NCBI GenBank assembly: GCA_023205875.1
Contig: CP060764.1
Coordinates: 434,001-498,000, forward strand
Direction: 5' to 3'
Source of the DNA: Chloropicon primus
Taxonomy: Eukaryota > Chlorophyta > Chloropicophyceae > Chloropicales > Chloropicaceae
Length of the DNA: 64,000 bases
Shown here: positions 9,356 through 18,573 of the stretch, in pieces
Layout: each line of letters begins with the position of its first letter
Numbering within the stretch: the first letter of the stretch is position 1
Notes under the pieces: model-generated
What the model was told of the DNA's origin: nothing
What the model saw: only the letters and a program-made list of their open reading frames with translations
Databases searched by the model: none
Position numbers and translations under genes: made by a program

Positions 9356-10768
9356 ATGAGGTGCTTGGTGGAGTGCTCGATTTGCATGAGCGGGGAGAGG
9401 AAGGAGTGGCGGACGCTTGAGGAGTGTGGCCACACCTTCTGCTCGAAATGCCTCTCCCAACACTTTGAGACGGAGAGGCGGTCCGGCAAGTCGAAGCCTT
9501 CTTGCCCCATCTGCCGGTCGAAGCCCGCGATGGAGGGGATATGGGAGCTAGAGGAACTCACCTTCAGGACGTTCCTTCCCACCAAGGTCTTGTTGGAGTC
9601 CCCGGCCAAGCAAGGTGCGCGGGAGACTGGGGAGGAGGAGCGCGGACAAGGCAGGCAGGAGAGCGGGGCGCTTGCTGAAGGGAATACCCAAGGCCTATCG
9701 CCGAACAACACGGAAGCCCTGTTGGGGGGTTGGCCGAACGTGGGAGGGCTGGAGGGCGCCCTTGAGGCCACTCCGAGGGGGAAGAGCAGTGCTCGGAGGA
9801 AGACTTACGCGCAGTGGCTCAGCGAGGTCTCGACGCTCGAGGCCGAGTACGAGGAGCAGCTTAAGGAAGCAGAAGAAGCGAGGAGGAGGCTCAGCGCAGC
9901 GAAGGCGAGGCAGGCCAAGGACAAGATTGAATGGTCCAAGGCCAAGAGAGACCTGGACGCGAAGCTTGAGGCGAAAGAGAGGGACGTGAAACAGCTGCAG
10001 AAAAACCTGCGAGCTACGCAAGACCGGTTCAGGCTCGAAAAGGAGAGGTTTCAAGGGCTTCAGCTGCAGATGGCACATCAGAACTTCTTCAGCGACACCA
10101 CCTTGGATCTCGGATCAATACAAAAGAGCTTGCGAGGCAAGGACCTTGCTTCGGCAAACAAGCTCCTCTCGGCCTCCTTGGCGACCAGGAACGAGGAATA
10201 CAACAAGCTCAATGGCGCGTACGAGGAGATGAGAGAAGGGAAGGTCGAGATGGAGGACAAGGGCAAGATGGACGCCTTGCTGCTGGAGAACAGGAAGCTC
10301 AAGGACAGGCAAAGGAGGCTTGTGGGGGATATCGAGAGGCTGAGGGGGGAGAATTCAAAGATGAAGCAGAGACAGAGGCCTCTTCCTTCCCGGGAGGACC
10401 CGGGCAAAGGAGGGACCAAGGGGGCCAGTCCCGACTTCAAGCGCAGGCTCTTGGCCGGCGGCCTCGCCAGCGACAGGGGGCAGGGCCAGGGGGCCCCGTC
10501 TTTCATTGATCCGTCGAAGCAGCGGAGCGGTGGCCAGGACAGGGGAACTCTGATCCTTGATAACCCTGATGGCTTTGGAGGGAAAAGGAAGATCCCTCTG
10601 CGGGTCGTGGAGAGAAACGTGAAGAGCCGGAGCCTTAGCCTCGGTGCTTCCGAAAGCAGGGCCAAGGTCATAAAGGTGTCGAAGATTTCCGTCGGAAGAG
10701 AGGGAGAGGTCGTGGACCCCAGGCGATGCTCCGGCCTCGTGATGGAGCACTACTTTGACCGTAGGTGA
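9356..10768 (+). CDS. RING-type E3 ubiquitin ligase, TRAIP/No-poles-like
   Basis: A 470-aa protein. Residues 7-53 form a complete C3HC4 RING: CSIC, then CGHTFCSKC, then CPIC. It is followed from about residue 145 by long coiled coils (SEVSTLEAEYEEQLKEAEEA onward) and a segment RNEEYNKLNGAYEEMREGK resembling the equivalent TRAIP region. The C-terminal third is basic and disordered, with DGFGGKRKI near the end, similar to the conserved tail block of TRAIP, and finishes with the aromatic MEHYFDRR. TRAIP ubiquitinates stalled replisomes and mitotic CMG helicase. RING plus coiled coil plus this tail order argues for that family over generic RING proteins, but only moderately. It is convergent with the membrane-protein gene, 137 bp apart. 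Confidence 0.65.
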   Translation: MRCLVECSICMSGERKEWRTLEECGHTFCSKCLSQHFETERRSGKSKPSCPICRSKPAMEGIWELEELTFRTFLPTKVLLESPAKQGARETGEEERGQGRQESGALAEGNTQGLSPNNTEALLGGWPNVGGLEGALEATPRGKSSARRKTYAQWLSEVSTLEAEYEEQLKEAEEARRRLSAAKARQAKDKIEWSKAKRDLDAKLEAKERDVKQLQKNLRATQDRFRLEKERFQGLQLQMAHQNFFSDTTLDLGSIQKSLRGKDLASANKLLSASLATRNEEYNKLNGAYEEMREGKVEMEDKGKMDALLLENRKLKDRQRRLVGDIERLRGENSKMKQRQRPLPSREDPGKGGTKGASPDFKRRLLAGGLASDRGQGQGAPSFIDPSKQRSGGQDRGTLILDNPDGFGGKRKIPLRVVERNVKSRSLSLGASESRAKVIKVSKISVGREGEVVDPRRCSGLVMEHYFDRR

Positions 10769-10826
10769 GAGCGGCTGTCTGTACAGACGTCTTCTTACAA
10801 CAACTCTGTAATCAATATGTTTCTAA

Positions 10827-10855
10827 TATTTATATGTATATGTATATGTATATCG
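10827..10855. repeat. (TATATG)n microsatellite
   Basis: Short hexanucleotide tract in the spacer between the convergent TRAIP-like and membrane-protein genes. Confidence 0.75.
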
Positions 10856-10905
10856 CAACGAAACATGAGACGAGCAAGACTTCAACGATTCGCAAGAAGA
10901 CGCCT

Positions 10906-11799
10906 TCAGACCGTAAAGAAATAAGGGCTGACCGGATCGGGTGCCCTGCTCACGTTCCGGTGCCAGCGCCGAATAATATAGACGTTCATCACCAAAAAGA
11001 AGGTCGCGCACGTCAGAATGATTGGAATGAAGTCCACTGTCACCTTCGTGAGCTTCTTCTCCGCTACCAGAAGGTCGAACTCGAAGAACCGATTCTGTCG
11101 GTCCTGCTTCGAGTCCGAGAACCTCGTGCTGTGTTGGCCCGCCAACCGCTCCGTCTTCGTCAACACCCCAAGCTCGTCGCCAACCTCGCCAGAAGGGAGA
11201 CTCAGAGTCCTTATCCTGATGTGAAGGTACACTTCGGTGACGTGCAAGTGCTTCAGATCGTGCATTGGGTTGAGGAACTTGATCTCCGTATCTATCAATT
11301 CTCTCTTCTCGCTCTGGGTGGCCTCCTCTGTGTCCGGACCTGGCCGCCGTAGCCAGCCCCACGTCCCCCCTGAGTCGCTAAACAAACTCCTGTTTTGCTT
11401 GAAGAACACCTTCACATTGAACTGGTCGTCCCCCTCCGTGAACACGGAGGTCCCATCCGAGAACACCGTCTCGAGCTTCAAGTCGAAGACTCTCACGTGT
11501 GTCGTCTTGGCCACGTAGGAGAACCGAATATGGTACTTGTTGCCAGACACCAGGTTTACCAATAGGACTCTGTTCCACTCCTGAGCCTCCTCGCCCTGAG
11601 GAATGCACGTGTTGTACAAAGGCTTCCGCGGCGTTATCCGAAGTATGGAATCGGCCTTGTCGATAGGACAAATACTCTCCCCGTTCACGTCCTTCCTCAC
11701 CTGGCTGAAGCAGGACACCGGGAGACAATTCGCAGCAACCACTGCAAAGATCGCCACCAGCAACCCATATCTCGGACCAAGGAGAAAGCCAGGCGCCAT
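10906..11799 (-). CDS. Type I membrane protein of unknown function
   Basis: A 297-aa single-exon protein. A signal peptide is visible at residues ~12-31 (GLLVAIFAVVAANCLPVSC). Next comes a ~215-residue lumenal/extracellular domain of mixed beta-type sequence, with Cys in SICPID and YNTCIP that could pair. A single membrane span follows near the C-terminus (FIPIILTCATFFLVMNVYII) with a short basic cytosolic tail. I do not recognise the family. The topology fits a secretory-pathway or endomembrane protein, and nothing in the sequence shows what it binds. The start was set at the ATG at 11799, since the frame upstream contains no ATG. Confidence 0.75.
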   Translation of the reverse strand: MAPGFLLGPRYGLLVAIFAVVAANCLPVSCFSQVRKDVNGESICPIDKADSILRITPRKPLYNTCIPQGEEAQEWNRVLLVNLVSGNKYHIRFSYVAKTTHVRVFDLKLETVFSDGTSVFTEGDDQFNVKVFFKQNRSLFSDSGGTWGWLRRPGPDTEEATQSEKRELIDTEIKFLNPMHDLKHLHVTEVYLHIRIRTLSLPSGEVGDELGVLTKTERLAGQHSTRFSDSKQDRQNRFFEFDLLVAEKKLTKVTVDFIPIILTCATFFLVMNVYIIRRWHRNVSRAPDPVSPYFFTV

Positions 11800-12243
11800 C
11801 CTGCCCGTCAAAGACCTTGGCCTCGGTGGCCTGGGTCGTCCTCCTCCCTCCGAAGCACGCCGTGACCTTGGCCTCTTCTCTCTCCAGGAGGAGGAGTTGT
11901 CCTTCCTCTCTCTCTCTCTTGGACCAAGAGCACCCAGGGCTCTTGATGTTTGGTTAAGAAAACGCCAAGAGCCTAAGAGGGAGGGAGATCATCTGACACG
12001 GCAGCCAGCTGGATACCGCCAGACGGAGACGGATAGATTAGCATCCTCGTATCTGAAAATAATGCAAGCTCAGGGAAAACTCCAAAGCGTTTGGCGGATG
12101 GCGGGCTCGTTCGAGTTGCTGTTGTTGAACCTCTCTCTTGACGCTCGGAAGTGCTTCGCTGCTGGGAGATGAGCGAACCGACCCTGCCCGGAGACTAGAG
12201 AAACCCAAAAACTAGAGAGTTTTACTGCCAAGAAGATAAAAAA
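11800..12243. other. Upstream region of the membrane-protein gene
   Basis: No gene is seen in these ~440 bp. A short (CT)n tract lies near 11905-11920. Confidence 0.45.
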
Positions 12244-13253
12244 TTACTGCGACGTAAAGTTCTTGACCTGCTCGAAGACGAAGGACACAAAGTCGAGCGC
12301 CAGAATTCCGATGGCGACCTTAAGAACGATGCCAAAGGGTCCGTCGAGAACGCTCTGGTCCTTGTTAGCTTTCCTGTGCGCCTCTGTCCACCCCACGAGG
12401 TCAGAGACTCCTCCGTTACCCGCGAATCGGATGTCCTTGCCATCCTTCACGGGAAGGTCGCCGGGCTCCGCGGTGTCCAAGCCACCGGTCACCCAAGCCA
12501 CCTTGCTGTAGCCGTTCTTGGCGAGCTGCTCGCAGGCCGAGAGGGACCTGAGGCCCTTCTGGCACGCGACGATGACGCTGGAATCCGTTGGGATCCCCTT
12601 CCTCACCGATCCCATGAACTTGGTGTTGAGCTTCATGTGCCTATTTCCGAGCCACCAGCCACCCATGCCAAAGGCGGACATCTGCTTCAGGAGACCGCCG
12701 GGGCTCATGTCGTCGTCCGTGACGAAGAGGGGCACCTCCACCGACCCCTCGATGTGCCCCTTGTTCGTCTCCTCCGGGGGGCGGACGTCCAGCAAAACCC
12801 AGCCGTTGGACAGCAAGTTGCCCACCTCCGCCGCGTTCACCGCCTTGATCTTCCCCTCCTGGACCTGAGCCTCCAGCCTCTTCATCTGCTCGTCCATCAT
12901 GCGGGCCGTTTCCTCGGCCGAGGCGCGGCACACGCCCGCCTGCTGGGACATCCTCCCCGCCACCCTGCCGAGGCTCGCCGCTGCATTCCGAGCAAGAAAA
13001 CAAAAAGGGAGAAGAGCGAGTGAGTATATGTGGGTGTGGGTGTGGGTGTGGGTGTAGGTGCGCGCGCGAACGCGTGTCAGAACCCAAGGTGTCAGCCCGC
13101 GAGGGGAGAGCGAGTGCGCCACCAAGTGGACCCACCTTGCGTGCCACTAATCAGAGCAGGCGGAGATCTTCTGCTCGTGGTCCTCTCCGGCAAAGCCGCT
13201 TTGGACCGGACACCGGTCCTCGTGGACATTTTCGTAGCCTTGAGAGCCGTCAT
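12244..13253 (-). CDS. Plastid-type rhodanese-domain protein with C-terminal membrane anchor
   Basis: Two exons (13136-13253 and 12244-12980) join at phase 1 through a 155-bp intron (donor GTGGGT, acceptor TGCAG), giving 284 aa. The first exon codes a Thr/Ser/Arg-rich N-terminus (MTALKATKMSTRTGVRSKAA) typical of a chloroplast transit peptide. The rhodanese domain follows: WVLLDVRPPEE, then the active-site loop with its catalytic Cys, CQKGLRS. A hydrophobic segment near the end (FGIVLKVAIGILALDFVSFV) probably anchors it in a plastid membrane. Plant proteins of this group are thylakoid or envelope rhodanese-like proteins with unclear substrates. A copy of the dispersed promoter element lies about 100 bp upstream. 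Confidence 0.85.
13028..13058. repeat. (GTGGGT)n microsatellite
   Basis: Hexanucleotide tract within the rhodanese intron. Confidence 0.75.
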
Positions 13254-13351
13254 CCTCGCCCCCTTCGATTCGAACACCTGCGCTCCTTCGTCCTTTCAGC
13301 CGACAGCCAACGCCATCATCGCAAGCAGCCAAGGAAAAAAAAAAAACAGAT

Positions 13352-13420
13352 GGGTTTCAGCGTCTAAAATTCTCCCCCGTGGGCCGCTCCCGACGAGCGA
13401 GGAACCGAGCGAAAGCTCGC
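13352..13420 (-). promoter_or_regulatory. Promoter-linked dispersed element, copy 1 (rhodanese)
   Basis: On the gene strand it reads GCTTTCGCTCGG, CCTCGCTCG, GAGCGG, GGGGGAGAATTTTAG, CGCTGAAACC, the same order of blocks as the other copies. It ends about 100 bp before the rhodanese ATG. Confidence 0.5.
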
Positions 13421-13722
13421 GAGACGACGGTTGAGTTGATCCGCAGCGCGCACGGTGCACGAGTCCCACACAGTCGTCCACCCCTTACCTTCCTTTGAAC
13501 GTTCGACTGTCGACGTCGCAGCCGCTTCTTACGATCTCTATCTTCAATCTCAATTGAGATCCGATAAACCAATCGGAGAGCAGCGTTGCACTCCAGGCTT
13601 TGGGAGGGGAACCAAGGCTGAAGCTGGGACGTCTGGAAGGAAAGTCTCGGTCTCGATTCAAAGGGGAATGTGGTTGAAATGAATGCATGTGAGCTTAATT
13701 CCGCGCAGTGCTGTGCACCCTC

Positions 13723-15390
13723 CTACTGCTCCTTTTCTTGCTGGTGTGCGAGCTGGATCTCCTCCTTGGACTTGCCAGTCATGTGCCCGAGAAAGTTTGT
13801 CTCCGCATCGGCCCCGTGCTCGAGGCTCGCCTCGTTAAAGGCGTCGAGGGTGACCTCGTCCAAGAGGAGGAGCTTGAACTTGATCAGGGGATCCTTCTTC
13901 AGGACGAGCATCCTCCACGGCATCAGGAGGACCTGCATGATGATCCACATCATGGTTCCCGCGATGATGCCGTACGCGATGTTGAAGGTCAGGGGGATCA
14001 TCACGAGGGTGGCAAACGCAGGCAGAGCCTCCTCGGCGTCCGACCAATCGAAGTCGCTTATGTTCTTCATCATCAGGGCGCCGACGATGCACAGGATGGG
14101 GCCCGACGCGAGGGGCGGGATCTCCGAGAGCACGGGCGCGAAGGGGATGGCCAGGGCAAACCAGAGCCCCACGGCAATGGCCGTGAGGCCGGTCCTTCCG
14201 CCGTCCACCACGCCCGCCGCGGACTCGATGTACGTCGTGACCGTGCTCGTTCCCATGCAGCTTCCAACGATCGTGCCGATGGAATCCGCCGCATAGGCCA
14301 TATTTGCCTGTCCCTTGGGAAGATTGCCGTTCTTGTCGACGCACCCCGCCCTCTTGGCGACCGCGAAAAAGGTTCCGCTGCTGTCGAGGATGTCCGTGTA
14401 GAGGAAGGTGAACACCGCCACCCAGAAGCCGTTGTCCCCCACCGCGGCCCACTGGAAGACGCCCGCGGTGTTTTCGATCTTGGCGGCCTCGGCGAACTTG
14501 TCGGGAGCGTAGCAGAAGCAGCCCGCATCCTCGTACTGGGTGGCGTTGAGACCCCCACCACAGGCACCGACGGGATAGTTGAATGCACTGGCGTTCTGCC
14601 TTGCCCAGCACTCGGACCAGGCCACCAGGGTGCCGAAGACAATGCCGACGAGGGGCGCGCCGGGAATCTTGATGGTCATCATCGTCGCGGTTAGGACGAG
14701 GACCACGACGGAGAGCCACATTTTGCTTGCGTCATAGTTCGAGGACACGGTGAGCGGAGTGTTCAGCTGGACCAGTGTGGCAGGGTTATCGACGACGAGG
14801 GCCATCCCCTCAACGCTCTGCAGGCCAATGAAGCACAGGAAGATCCCGATACCGGCTCCGACGGCGAGCTGGACGCCCCTCGGGAGCAGCCTCACCAGCA
14901 GGGTCCGCAAGCCCAGCAAGCTCAGCACGAGGAAGAAGATCCCAGAGAAGAACACCGCCGTGAGAGCGTCTTGCCACGGCATGCCGTAGGAGAGGACGGC
15001 GGTGAAGGTGAAGTAGGCATTGGCGCCCATACCGGGGGCGAGGCCAAAGGGGAAGTTACTGAGTAACCCCATCAGGATCGACCCGATGCACCCGGCAGCG
15101 GCGGTGGCGATGATCAAGTCCTTCTTGTACGGTATCACAATCCCGAGAATGTTTGCGTTCACTGGCAGAATGTAGGCCATTGTGAGGAACGTCACAGTCC
15201 CCGCCCTCAACTCCGTCCACCAGTTCGACCCCTTCTCCTTCATCAGGAAAGGGTCCTTGGCGTTCAGGTGGGAGAAGTCCCCCAGCACTCCCGTCTTGTC
15301 CACAATCTTTCGAAACAAGGACGTCTCCTCCTCCTCCTTCTCCATCTCCTCCTCCGCGCTCGCAGGATTGTTGTTGCTCTCCTCCGTCAT
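13723..15390 (-). CDS. AzgA/AZG-family adenine-guanine-hypoxanthine permease
   Basis: A 555-aa member of the nucleobase cation symporter family that imports adenine, guanine or hypoxanthine with protons. Seen are WTELRAGTVTFLTMAYILPV at the first span, FGLAPGMGANAYFTF (the family's substrate-site block), VGAGIGIFLCFIGLQ, SAAGVVDGGRTGL, and about 12-14 hydrophobic spans. The cytosolic C-terminus ends in a Glu/Gln-rich helix. The frame stays open upstream, with in-frame ATGs at 15552 and 15921. I chose 15390 because conserved sequence begins soon after, so a 54-residue longer N-terminus is possible. No intron. Confidence 0.93.
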   Translation of the reverse strand: MTEESNNNPASAEEEMEKEEEETSLFRKIVDKTGVLGDFSHLNAKDPFLMKEKGSNWWTELRAGTVTFLTMAYILPVNANILGIVIPYKKDLIIATAAAGCIGSILMGLLSNFPFGLAPGMGANAYFTFTAVLSYGMPWQDALTAVFFSGIFFLVLSLLGLRTLLVRLLPRGVQLAVGAGIGIFLCFIGLQSVEGMALVVDNPATLVQLNTPLTVSSNYDASKMWLSVVVLVLTATMMTIKIPGAPLVGIVFGTLVAWSECWARQNASAFNYPVGACGGGLNATQYEDAGCFCYAPDKFAEAAKIENTAGVFQWAAVGDNGFWVAVFTFLYTDILDSSGTFFAVAKRAGCVDKNGNLPKGQANMAYAADSIGTIVGSCMGTSTVTTYIESAAGVVDGGRTGLTAIAVGLWFALAIPFAPVLSEIPPLASGPILCIVGALMMKNISDFDWSDAEEALPAFATLVMIPLTFNIAYGIIAGTMMWIIMQVLLMPWRMLVLKKDPLIKFKLLLLDEVTLDAFNEASLEHGADAETNFLGHMTGKSKEEIQLAHQQEKEQ

Positions 15391-15919
15391 GGTGATCGCG
15401 ATGATCTCCCGCCCCTTACCGCGCAGTCCCTTCCAATCGTCCTCAGCGTCGACGTCGACGTCGTCCCTCCGCTCTGGGGCTCCCTCCTCTCTCTTGTCAC
15501 TTCTCCGCGAGCTACAGCTAGAGCCTAACCTAAGGGCGTTACAAAATATCATCAGAGTCAGAGGAGGGAGGGAGAAGGACGAGGAGGAGGATGCGAAAAG
15601 GCAGTCATGGTGACACAGAGAGCATAATAATAGAGTGAAAATTTGTTTGTTTCTACCTACATTGTGTTTATCTTGTCTCAAACACCCTGTTGCTCTCCCT
15701 CCCTCCTCCCTCTTCCTGTCTTGACCTTCACAATATGGAAGGGGACTCTTGCTCGGCTTCTCTTGCACGGACGACGAGGAGCTTGGGGTTGGGTTGGTGC
15801 GTGACGGGAGGAAGGAGGGAGAGGGACTTTGTGGAGGGGGAAGGGAGGGGGTTTCGATAGAGGGACTGCGTGGGTATTGGGGGCGGAAGGAAGGGAAGGA
15901 GGAGAGCGCTTCCCAACAC

Positions 15920-15953
<34 letters not shown>

Positions 15954-15968
15954 GTCCTGGGTGGCTTG
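15391..15968. other. Divergent promoter region of the AZG permease and Nudix genes
   Basis: These ~580 bp hold the permease 5' leader, possibly part of its N-terminus if an upstream ATG is used, and a tetranucleotide repeat beside the Nudix start. No other gene is seen. Confidence 0.5.
15919..15953. repeat. (TTGA)n tetranucleotide repeat
   Basis: Eight to nine units of ATTG/TTGA end about 16 bp before the Nudix ATG, so they would lie in its 5' leader. Confidence 0.9.
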
Positions 15969-16682
15969 ATGCCTGCGGGTCTTCGGACGATCATGAAGAG
16001 CTCTGCGGTGACACTGGAGGTGGCCACGGCTCGGCTGAGGGCGCGGCTGGACAACAGCGCCGCGGCGAAGCCTCTGAGCAGCGCGAACTTCGGGAGCCCG
16101 AAGCTCGCGAACAGGGCCAAGGCGGCCGTCCTGGTCCCCCTGTTCGAGGAGGAGGAGGGAGGGGACGGGCTCTCGGTGTGGCTCACGAAGAGGAGCGAGG
16201 TGAACGTGAGCACGCACAAGGGGGAGGTGAGCCTCCCGGGTGGCAAGGGGGAGGAGGACGAGGACTGCTACCAGACGGCGGTGAGGGAGGCGAGGGAGGA
16301 GGTCGGCATCGGGGAGGAGCACGTCAACCTCATCGGTTGCCTTCCGCCTGTTTTGAGCAAGCATGGACTTGTCGTATCGCCGGTCGTGGCGACCCTGACC
16401 AAAGAGGCGCCGGAGCCGAGGGTGCAGACCCCCGAGACCGAGGTCGTGTTCAAGGTGCCCCTGTCCATCTTCAACCGGGAGTGCGACAGGGCGCGGCACC
16501 GCAGCAAGCTTTACAGCTGGAACACCACGCCGTACACGCTTCACTTCTTCGACTACGAGGACGACGCCGGGCAAGCGCACACGATATGGGGCTTGACGGC
16601 GTACATCCTGATCGAGGTGGCGGAGATCGTGTACGGCGCCAAGCCTTACTTCCCGAAGCATGTCAACGCCTCAAAGTATTGA
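15969..16682 (+). CDS. Nudix hydrolase, CoA pyrophosphatase (NUDT7/8-like)
   Basis: A 237-aa protein. The Nudix box is complete: GGKGEEDEDCYQTAVREARE followed by EVGI, with the REAREE catalytic glutamates. It is preceded by the UPF0035/CoA-pyrophosphatase signature STHKGEVSLPGG. The later WGLTAYILIEV block also matches the CoA diphosphatase group, which cleaves CoA or acyl-CoA to 3',5'-ADP and phosphopantetheine, in peroxisomes or mitochondria in other eukaryotes. The C-terminal ASKY is not a clear peroxisomal signal. The ATG at 15969 is the first in frame; a second lies 8 codons on. Convergent with AC40, 59 bp apart. Confidence 0.9.
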   Translation: MPAGLRTIMKSSAVTLEVATARLRARLDNSAAAKPLSSANFGSPKLANRAKAAVLVPLFEEEEGGDGLSVWLTKRSEVNVSTHKGEVSLPGGKGEEDEDCYQTAVREAREEVGIGEEHVNLIGCLPPVLSKHGLVVSPVVATLTKEAPEPRVQTPETEVVFKVPLSIFNRECDRARHRSKLYSWNTTPYTLHFFDYEDDAGQAHTIWGLTAYILIEVAEIVYGAKPYFPKHVNASKY

Positions 16683-16741
16683 TCTCTCCCTCTCTCTCTT
16701 TGTGGGTGCGTGCGTGGCGTGCGTGGCGTGGGTGTAGTGTA

Positions 16742-18101
16742 TTACAGTTTCAATACGATTCCTTGGGCCTTCTTGCTCAAGATGTCGAGCGCGGTTCGAA
16801 GGAGCTCCTGGGGAGGGACGACCCCCGTGCTTTCAATAGTAAAAATATAATGCTCCTTCTTCTTCCTCAACTGAAGCTTGTCCTTCCACTCGTCCTCCGC
16901 GGAGAGGGCCCTGATCCTCTCCAGACACTCCAACGGAGGCTCTTGGGCGGCCTGCAGGCCCGACGGACCCATGGAGAAGACGGACGAGCCAAAAGTCTCG
17001 AGGAGCTCCTCCGCCGCTCCGCCGGCCATGTCCTGAAGGAGAACGACCTCCGGGCAGAGGCGGTACCACGCCGTGGCCACGGGCGACCACTTGGCGTGCT
17101 CGGCCCCCGTCCCTTTGGTGCAGTGGGCTTCCAGCTCGATCTCCTGCCCAGCGCTAAGTTTTGCGATCAGAATATCCTCGTGCACCGGCCGCACGGGGTT
17201 CGATTTCAGCTCCGGCGTCGTGTCCTGTGACGACGTGAAGTTCACGCCCGTCTCCTCCGGTATCTCGCTCCCCGCTGGAACCCACTTGAGTTCGCTGGAC
17301 TTGACCTTCCCGTACCCATTGCCTTGGTTGGTCTTGCCTCCAGGCTTCTTGCCGTGGCAAGACGCCCTGAGCTTCAACACTATCGTGTTCTTCTCGTTCT
17401 TGGCCTCGCCGGCCGCGTCTCCCCTGTACGAGAACATCGAGGGGTCGGCCGCGATGGGGATCAGCCCGAGCCTGTGCGCCACGACCTCGTCAGGGATAGT
17501 CGAAGTGTTGTTGAGGAAAAACACGTGCTCGATGGCCATGGTCGGAACCTCCGAGATCAGGATCCTGCGCAGAGCGTTGGCGAAAGAGGGGCTGACGCCG
17601 ATGAGATCGAACTCCATCATCTCCTCGTTCAGCTTCCTCACCCGAATGCTCATGCCCTCCTCGAAATCCTTGAAGGTTTTCGAGTTACTGACCCCGTGCG
17701 TTGCATAGGAATGCGCCGAGCCAAAGTACTTGGCCTGCAAGTCGAAGAAAGGCCAAGAGAATTTAGCGGTGGGTGGTTGGGGCAGAAGAAGAAGAAGAAG
17801 AAGAGTGGTCTTTGAGTCAGAACAAGAAGCCTCGCAAACGACGAGGGGAAACCAAACCCGTTCCACCGGGGTGCCGCGCCATCGCCTCCGCGCGTCGCCT
17901 GGTGGCCTTCTGGCTGAGAGTACTCACACTTGTGTTGGACTCGGCTCCGCAGAACACTCTGGTCCTCTGCGCTTCCAAGTAGTCCGGCAACCCTGAAACC
18001 GCGAAGTCCCTCTCCAGCCGAGTCTCCGCCGGCGCACTCCCGCTCGCGCCATCCTTCCCCCCCTTGGAGCTCTTCCTCTTCCCCGTCGAGGACCTCGTCA
18101 T
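16742..18101 (-). CDS. POLR1C: RNA polymerase I and III subunit AC40 (RPAC1)
   Basis: Two exons (17928-18101 and 16742-17734, phase 0, donor GTGAGT, acceptor TTGCAG) give 388 aa. AC40 pairs with AC19 as the alpha-like platform for Pol I and Pol III assembly. Seen are the alpha-subunit dimerisation block SPSFANALRRILISEVPTMA, the family signature VFFLNNTSTIPDEVVAHRLG followed by LIPIAADP, and the insert domain with WSPVATAWYRL. The C-terminus matches the second half of the dimerisation domain. The start at 18101 opens the first exon frame with MTRSSTGKRKSSKGGKD. An in-frame upstream start is possible. Confidence 0.95.
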
Positions 18102-18573
18102 TCTCAAACCTTCCTTCCAAACCTGCAAGCCTCCTTGCCTTCTGTCCCCTCCGTCCGAAACCAACCAACCAACCAACCAAGCAAGGAAGCAAGCAAGCGA
18201 GTTCCACAAAAACAAAAACAAAAACGAAAGCCCAAAGAGACGTGCGCTTCGATCGCGATCGATCCCAACCGATCGCTTCCCCTCCCTCGCCTCCGTCAAC
18301 CTTTCCGCCTCGCCGCCGTCGCCTTGGCTCCTGCCAAAGTGATCGACTGATCGATCGGAGAAGCGAAGCGATCAAAAGAGGGAGACCCGGGGCGCTGGTG
18401 TGATCGATCGATCGGGGCGGAAGGGGAAGCGATCGTGGAGAGGGGAGGGGAAGGTAGAGGGAGGGGAGGGGTTTCAAGTGGTAGAGCGTCTCGAGGGCTT
18501 TCGATCGTTGCCTCGCTTGACCCGTTTTGAATCAGGGGTCGTCGGGAAGGCGCTCAGAGAGTGATCGAACGAG
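18102..18573. other. Divergent promoter region of AC40 and the BAG6-like gene, rich in GATCGATC
   Basis: These ~470 bp contain about ten CGATC/GATCG sites, including palindromic runs at about 18246-18280, 18342-18375 and 18400-18416 (TGATCGATCGATCG), and an AACC/AAGC-type short repeat near 18160-18200. No gene is seen. Confidence 0.6.

Noticed and set aside
12981-13135. Continuous reading through the rhodanese intron
   Set aside because: It gives a Thr-His repeat stretch from a microsatellite. The splice model gives a normal transit peptide and conserves frame.
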